From: Lentisphaerota bacterium
Lineage (GTDB): Bacteria; Verrucomicrobiota; Kiritimatiellia; RFP12; UBA1067
Direction: 5' to 3'
Length of the DNA: 7,365 nucleotides
Assembly (NCBI GenBank): GCA_022839525.1
Contig: JALHET010000091.1
Location: 4,451 to 11,815, forward strand
In this document: positions 6,746 through 7,365 of the stretch, one piece after another
Position numbering within the stretch: position 1 is the stretch's first letter
Layout of the letters: each line of letters begins with the position of its first letter
Program-made: the position numbers and the translations under genes
Notes under the pieces: model-generated
What the model was told of the DNA's origin: nothing
The model's input: the letters and a program-made list of their open reading frames with translations, nothing else
Databases searched by the model: none

Positions 6746-6773
6746 TTGCGGCGTGGAGTATGTCGGGTATGCT
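6746..6773 (+). promoter_or_regulatory. Weak candidate promoter of the MBL-fold gene
   Basis: TTGCGG (6746-6751) and TATGCT (6768-6773) are spaced by 16 nt and each match four of six consensus bases. If used, transcription would start at about 6780, which would make the ATG at 6781 leaderless or nearly so. This would fit the lack of a Shine-Dalgarno at normal distance from that ATG. The boxes are poor, so this is tentative. Confidence 0.25.
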
Positions 6774-6780
6774 ATATGCC

Positions 6781-7365
6781 ATGAACTACGACGTGTTGCC
6801 TGTGGGGGCATTTGAAGCCAATTGCTGCATTCTTTGGGACGATCCCACGCAGGTGTGGGTGATTGATCCCGGGGCTGACAGTGGGGCGATCCTCGGGTTT
6901 TTGAACACACGCGGCCTAAAGGTCGGTGTGTTGGTGTTGACGCACGCGCATTTCGACCATATTTCAGCGCTGAACGAAATTCTTGCGGTGTATCCTGTGC
7001 CGGTGTATCTCCACCCGGAGGATGCGGTGTTCGCGTTCTCCCCCATGAACGCCATGCCGCCTTATTACCCTTCAACCGCGCGTCCCGCGACGCTGGCGAC
7101 CGACAAAAAGGATGGCGACACGCTTGCCTGCGGTGGCCTGACGGCAAAGATCCTTCACACGCCGGGACATACGCCGGGGGGGTGGTGCCTCTATTTTGCG
7201 AAGGCTGATCTTCTGGTGGCAGGGGATACGCTTTTCGCGGGCTCGGTGGGGCGCACCGATTTTCCCGGAGGCAGCATGGAGAAGTTGGAGGCGTCGCTGC
7301 AAAAACTGAAAGCACTGCCGGACAACACACGGGTGGTTTGCGGGCACGGGCCGTTGACGACGATC
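6781..7365 (+). CDS. MBL-fold metallo-hydrolase, glyoxalase II/YcbL type (3' end outside window)
   Basis: This is a cytoplasmic zinc-dependent hydrolase of the metallo-beta-lactamase superfamily; the closest pattern is the short glyoxalase II-like (YcbL) group, which hydrolyses thioesters such as S-lactoylglutathione, though the true substrate is uncertain. Metal-ligand motifs are all present: THAHFDH (54-60), HTPGHTPGG with His130 (126-134), AGDTLF with Asp149, and GHG with His189. FAGSVGRTDFPGGS (152-165) is typical of this subgroup. The 195 visible residues end at GHGPLTTI, so only a short C-terminal tail (roughly 15-20 residues in relatives) is missing. The start at 6781 gives the N-terminus expected for the family (DVLPVGAFEANCCIL). 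However, an in-frame ATG at 6769 lies at better spacing (10 nt) from GGAG at 6755-6758, so the start may be 12 nt further upstream. The gene is divergent from the lipoprotein gene and has no obvious functional link to it. Confidence 0.9.
   Translation, partial: MNYDVLPVGAFEANCCILWDDPTQVWVIDPGADSGAILGFLNTRGLKVGVLVLTHAHFDHISALNEILAVYPVPVYLHPEDAVFAFSPMNAMPPYYPSTARPATLATDKKDGDTLACGGLTAKILHTPGHTPGGWCLYFAKADLLVAGDTLFAGSVGRTDFPGGSMEKLEASLQKLKALPDNTRVVCGHGPLTTI

Noticed and set aside
6600..6782. N-terminal extension of the lipoprotein frame up to 6782
   Set aside because: It would place 61 charged, non-homologous residues before a good lipoprotein signal, and it overlaps the predicted promoter and the intergenic hairpin.
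6653..7330. Minus-strand 225-codon open frame opposite the MBL-fold gene
   Set aside because: The plus strand carries all metal-binding motifs of the MBL family. The minus translation is Pro/Arg/Ser-rich and without motifs.

Overview
The window looks like a piece of a GC-rich bacterial chromosome, most likely from the Verrucomicrobiota/Kiritimatiellota or a related PVC lineage. That placement is an inference from the gene content (a giant secreted protein built of LamG-like and autotransporter-type beta-strand modules, next to a lipoprotein glycosidase-like protein) and not from a marker gene. All three genes have ordinary translation signals. No tRNA, rRNA, CRISPR array, transposase or phage gene was found.

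Layout, right to left along the minus strand. (1) At the right edge, on the plus strand, is the start of a metallo-beta-lactamase-fold hydrolase of the glyoxalase II/YcbL type (from 6781 or 6769, running off the window). (2) Divergent from it, a minus-strand gene (6599 to 4317) encodes a 760-residue lipoprotein with an N-terminal beta domain, a TIM-barrel-like catalytic core with an inserted small Cys-containing domain, and a C-terminal beta domain. It is probably a surface glycoside hydrolase of a family I cannot name. (3) A 390-bp gap (3927-4316) holds several palindromes, a G-rich tract and a good sigma70-type promoter for the next gene. (4) A minus-strand gene from 3926 to the left edge encodes a large secreted modular protein of at least 1308 codons: a signal peptide followed by four LamG-like modules, the first three each followed by a PATR-like beta-strand repeat.

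The main surprise is in this last gene. Codon 452 (2571-2573) is TGA, yet the same frame continues without another stop for the remaining 856 codons to the window edge, and the second LamG module is continuous across it. Either the gene has been broken by one nonsense change, or the base is wrong in the assembly, or the stop is read through. I translated the whole 1-2570 stretch by hand and it holds one frame with recognisable repeat modules throughout.

The lipoprotein and the modular protein point in the same direction, each with its own promoter. A joint role in binding and degrading polysaccharide at the cell surface is plausible but only inferred. The palindromic elements (a 5'-UTR hairpin before the modular gene, an inverted repeat over the -10 of the lipoprotein gene, a long hairpin between the divergent genes, and a palindrome cluster after the lipoprotein gene) are the main non-coding structures.
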